28,234 bases of DNA from Cymbomonas tetramitiformis (taxonomy: Eukaryota; Chlorophyta; Pyramimonadophyceae; Pyramimonadales; Pyramimonadaceae): positions 1-28,234 of the forward strand of contig LGRX02035144.1 of NCBI GenBank assembly GCA_001247695.2, in the 5' to 3' direction. Below are positions 27,043 to 28,234 of this stretch, in pieces (position 1 is the stretch's first letter; every line of letters starts with the position of its first letter). A model generated the notes under the pieces. It did not search any database. It worked only from the letters and a program-made list of their open reading frames with translations, and was not told the origin of the DNA. A program made the position numbers and the translations under genes.

Positions 27043-27420
27043 GTAAGTTTCTCAGCACTTTGTTCCTTCGTGTTTCTGACTATGCGTTGGTTCCTAAAGT
27101 GTATGTATGCCTCGGTGCAAATATGGACTCTCAGCAGTCGGGGCTGTCAAGAATTCAACTTGAGCTGACCGGGTAGGCTCCCAGTCAGGCTGCAGCCTCT
27201 CAAAGGTTTACTGGCAGTATAGTGCAGTCCATGAGAGTCTTGTGTATACTGCCATAAGGCTTTCCCCACTGAATGCTGCGCCCCGGCAGCCAGCCCGGGC
27301 GCATCATGCGTTCCTATCTGAATGCTGCGCCCCGGCAGCCAGCCCGGGCGCATCATGGTATGCTTGCTGGTCCGAGCCTGTTTATGGTTAGAACAGGTGT
27401 TTCTTAATTGAAAGTTGGGT
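27043..27420 (+). other. Putative intron with duplicated GC-rich segment
   Basis: The stretch begins with GTAAGTTTCTCAGC. The acceptor is not clear: TTCTTAATTGAAAG at 27414 is a candidate. It includes a 40-bp direct duplication (27269-27357). No gene is visible in it. Confidence 0.5.
27269..27357. repeat. 40-bp direct duplication with 9-bp spacer
   Basis: CTGAATGCTGCGCCCCGGCA followed by GCCAGCCCGGGCGCATCATG occurs at 27269-27308 and identically at 27318-27357. Identical copies point to a recent event. Confidence 0.92.
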
Positions 27421-27437
27421 GTTCATGGAAGGAAGGG

Positions 27438-27952
27438 ATGGTGTATCGCTTGGAGTGCAGATACGACAAGCATGCGGGCAAGCCGATCAGCCATCCCATG
27501 ATCACCCCAGACATCCTGAATAATGGCATTCAGCAGTTACGTCGACTGATATGAAATACTTGGAGCCTACTCCGCACGTGGATCCTGGATGGCACTTCCA
27601 AACCGCTCCCCTTCTGGGTCTGATGGCACGGATTGAGAACATTGCGAACTCAGTTCACGACACCCTTGAGATCATTGCTTCTGTGGATGGTGCTAAAGTC
27701 AGTGACCAGCGTAATGGCAACTACTTCCGCTTACGCACAAGAAACAATCTGGTTGGTAAACACCGCACACTTGGGAAATTTCAATCAGAGACCCAAACAT
27801 ACAACCTCTCCGTGTTCTACGCAGATGATGAAAGCACAGAGGTAAAGTATGCTACCGTACAACTTGCTGCAATGCCTGTGAAAGCTCCTTTCCCATTGAA
27901 TACCACCCCGACAATGCTTGCGGACCTTCCTCATACTAATACCACGGGCTGA
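27438..27952 (+). CDS. Unrecognised protein in two overlapping frames
   Basis: An open frame from 27438 encodes MVYRLECRYDKHAGKPISHP, then DILNNGIQQLRRLI, and stops at 27552-27554. A second frame begins at ATG 27551 (ATGA overlap) and reads KYLEPTPHVDPGWHFQTAPL, ARIENIANSVHDTLEIIASV, LSVFYADDESTEVKYATVQL, to a stop at 27952. Both look coding. An ATGA overlap is unusual for eukaryotic nuclear genes, so a one-base shift in a single exon is more likely. It is probably the 3' part of the preceding gene. The family is not recognised. Confidence 0.5.
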
Positions 27953-28026
27953 CCTCCGTGCGTGCCCTTCCCTCCGATGCGCATGGGAGGCCGGGTGAGG
28001 CTGAGGGGCTGACCTCGCCGCTCGAG

Positions 28027-28234
28027 GGAACGCGCCCCGGGGCTCGCTGCTCAGGAAGCGCGCCCCGGGGCTCGCTGCTCGGGGTATGCGCCCCGGGGAT
28101 CGCTGCTCGGGGTATGCGCCCCGGGGCTCGCTGCTCAGGGTGCGCGCCCCGGGAAGCTCGCCGCTCGGGGAGCGGGCCCAGGGCTCGCTATAAATGGGGC
28201 GCGCCAGGGGCTCCTGGGAAGCGCGCCCCGGGGC
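28027..28234. repeat. 28-bp GC-rich minisatellite reaching the window edge
   Basis: Units of the type GCGCCCCGGGGCTCGCTGCT plus CGGGGTAT repeat about seven times, becoming irregular after 28140. The array continues beyond the window. Confidence 0.88.

Overview
The window looks like nuclear DNA of a unicellular eukaryote with a large, repeat-rich genome. It has GT-AG introns with strong GTGAGT/GTAAGT donors, a huge modular secreted-protein gene, degenerate DNA transposons and an AT-rich block of virus-type genes. The overall style (GC-rich minisatellites, large algal-type surface proteins, integrated virus genes) suggests a prasinophyte-like green alga. A Cymbomonas-like organism is my best guess, but this is inference and not demonstrated by any marker gene in the window.

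Region 1 (1-15224, minus strand) is one gene. I could assemble nine exons with compatible reading phases, except at one junction (exon 5 to 6). The N-terminus has a signal-peptide-like segment followed by right-handed beta-helix coils, some encoded roughly one per exon. Then come a sandwich-plus-cysteine module, a LamG (concanavalin-like) domain split by an intron, a PA14-like domain, more beta-helix coils, a second copy of the sandwich-plus-cysteine module, a glutamine-amidotransferase-like fold, and a domain with LLFRQTAG and IWRQSSNP signatures. The gene runs off the left edge. Most introns carry their own minisatellite. The 5.2-kb intron holds a 58-bp array that has been split by a 3.45-kb element with an 8-bp target duplication.

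Region 2 (15225-19203) holds the putative upstream region of that gene and then two DNA transposons about 16 bp apart. The first is a 2.03-kb element with terminal inverted repeats, carrying a plus-strand CXC-type cysteine-rich gene in three successive frames. The second is a 1.39-kb internally deleted hAT element that keeps only the transposase dimerisation domain and has an imperfect 8-bp target duplication.

Region 3 (19204-25310) has a G-rich spacer and then an AT-rich, tightly packed minus-strand cluster with virus-like organisation. It includes a 574-aa fibre-like protein with GDGSGLTNLP and SIAIG-type repeats, a retropepsin-type aspartic protease, and several unrecognised small proteins. 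A further unrecognised gene broken at a 7-base homopolymer may belong with it. No major capsid protein, packaging ATPase, polymerase or integrase is visible, so this is a partial endogenous viral element or an unfamiliar one.

Region 4 (25310-28234, plus strand) has a spliced, unrecognised coiled-coil gene with at least one frame break, a further ORF, a duplicated 40-bp sequence and a GC-rich minisatellite running off the right edge.
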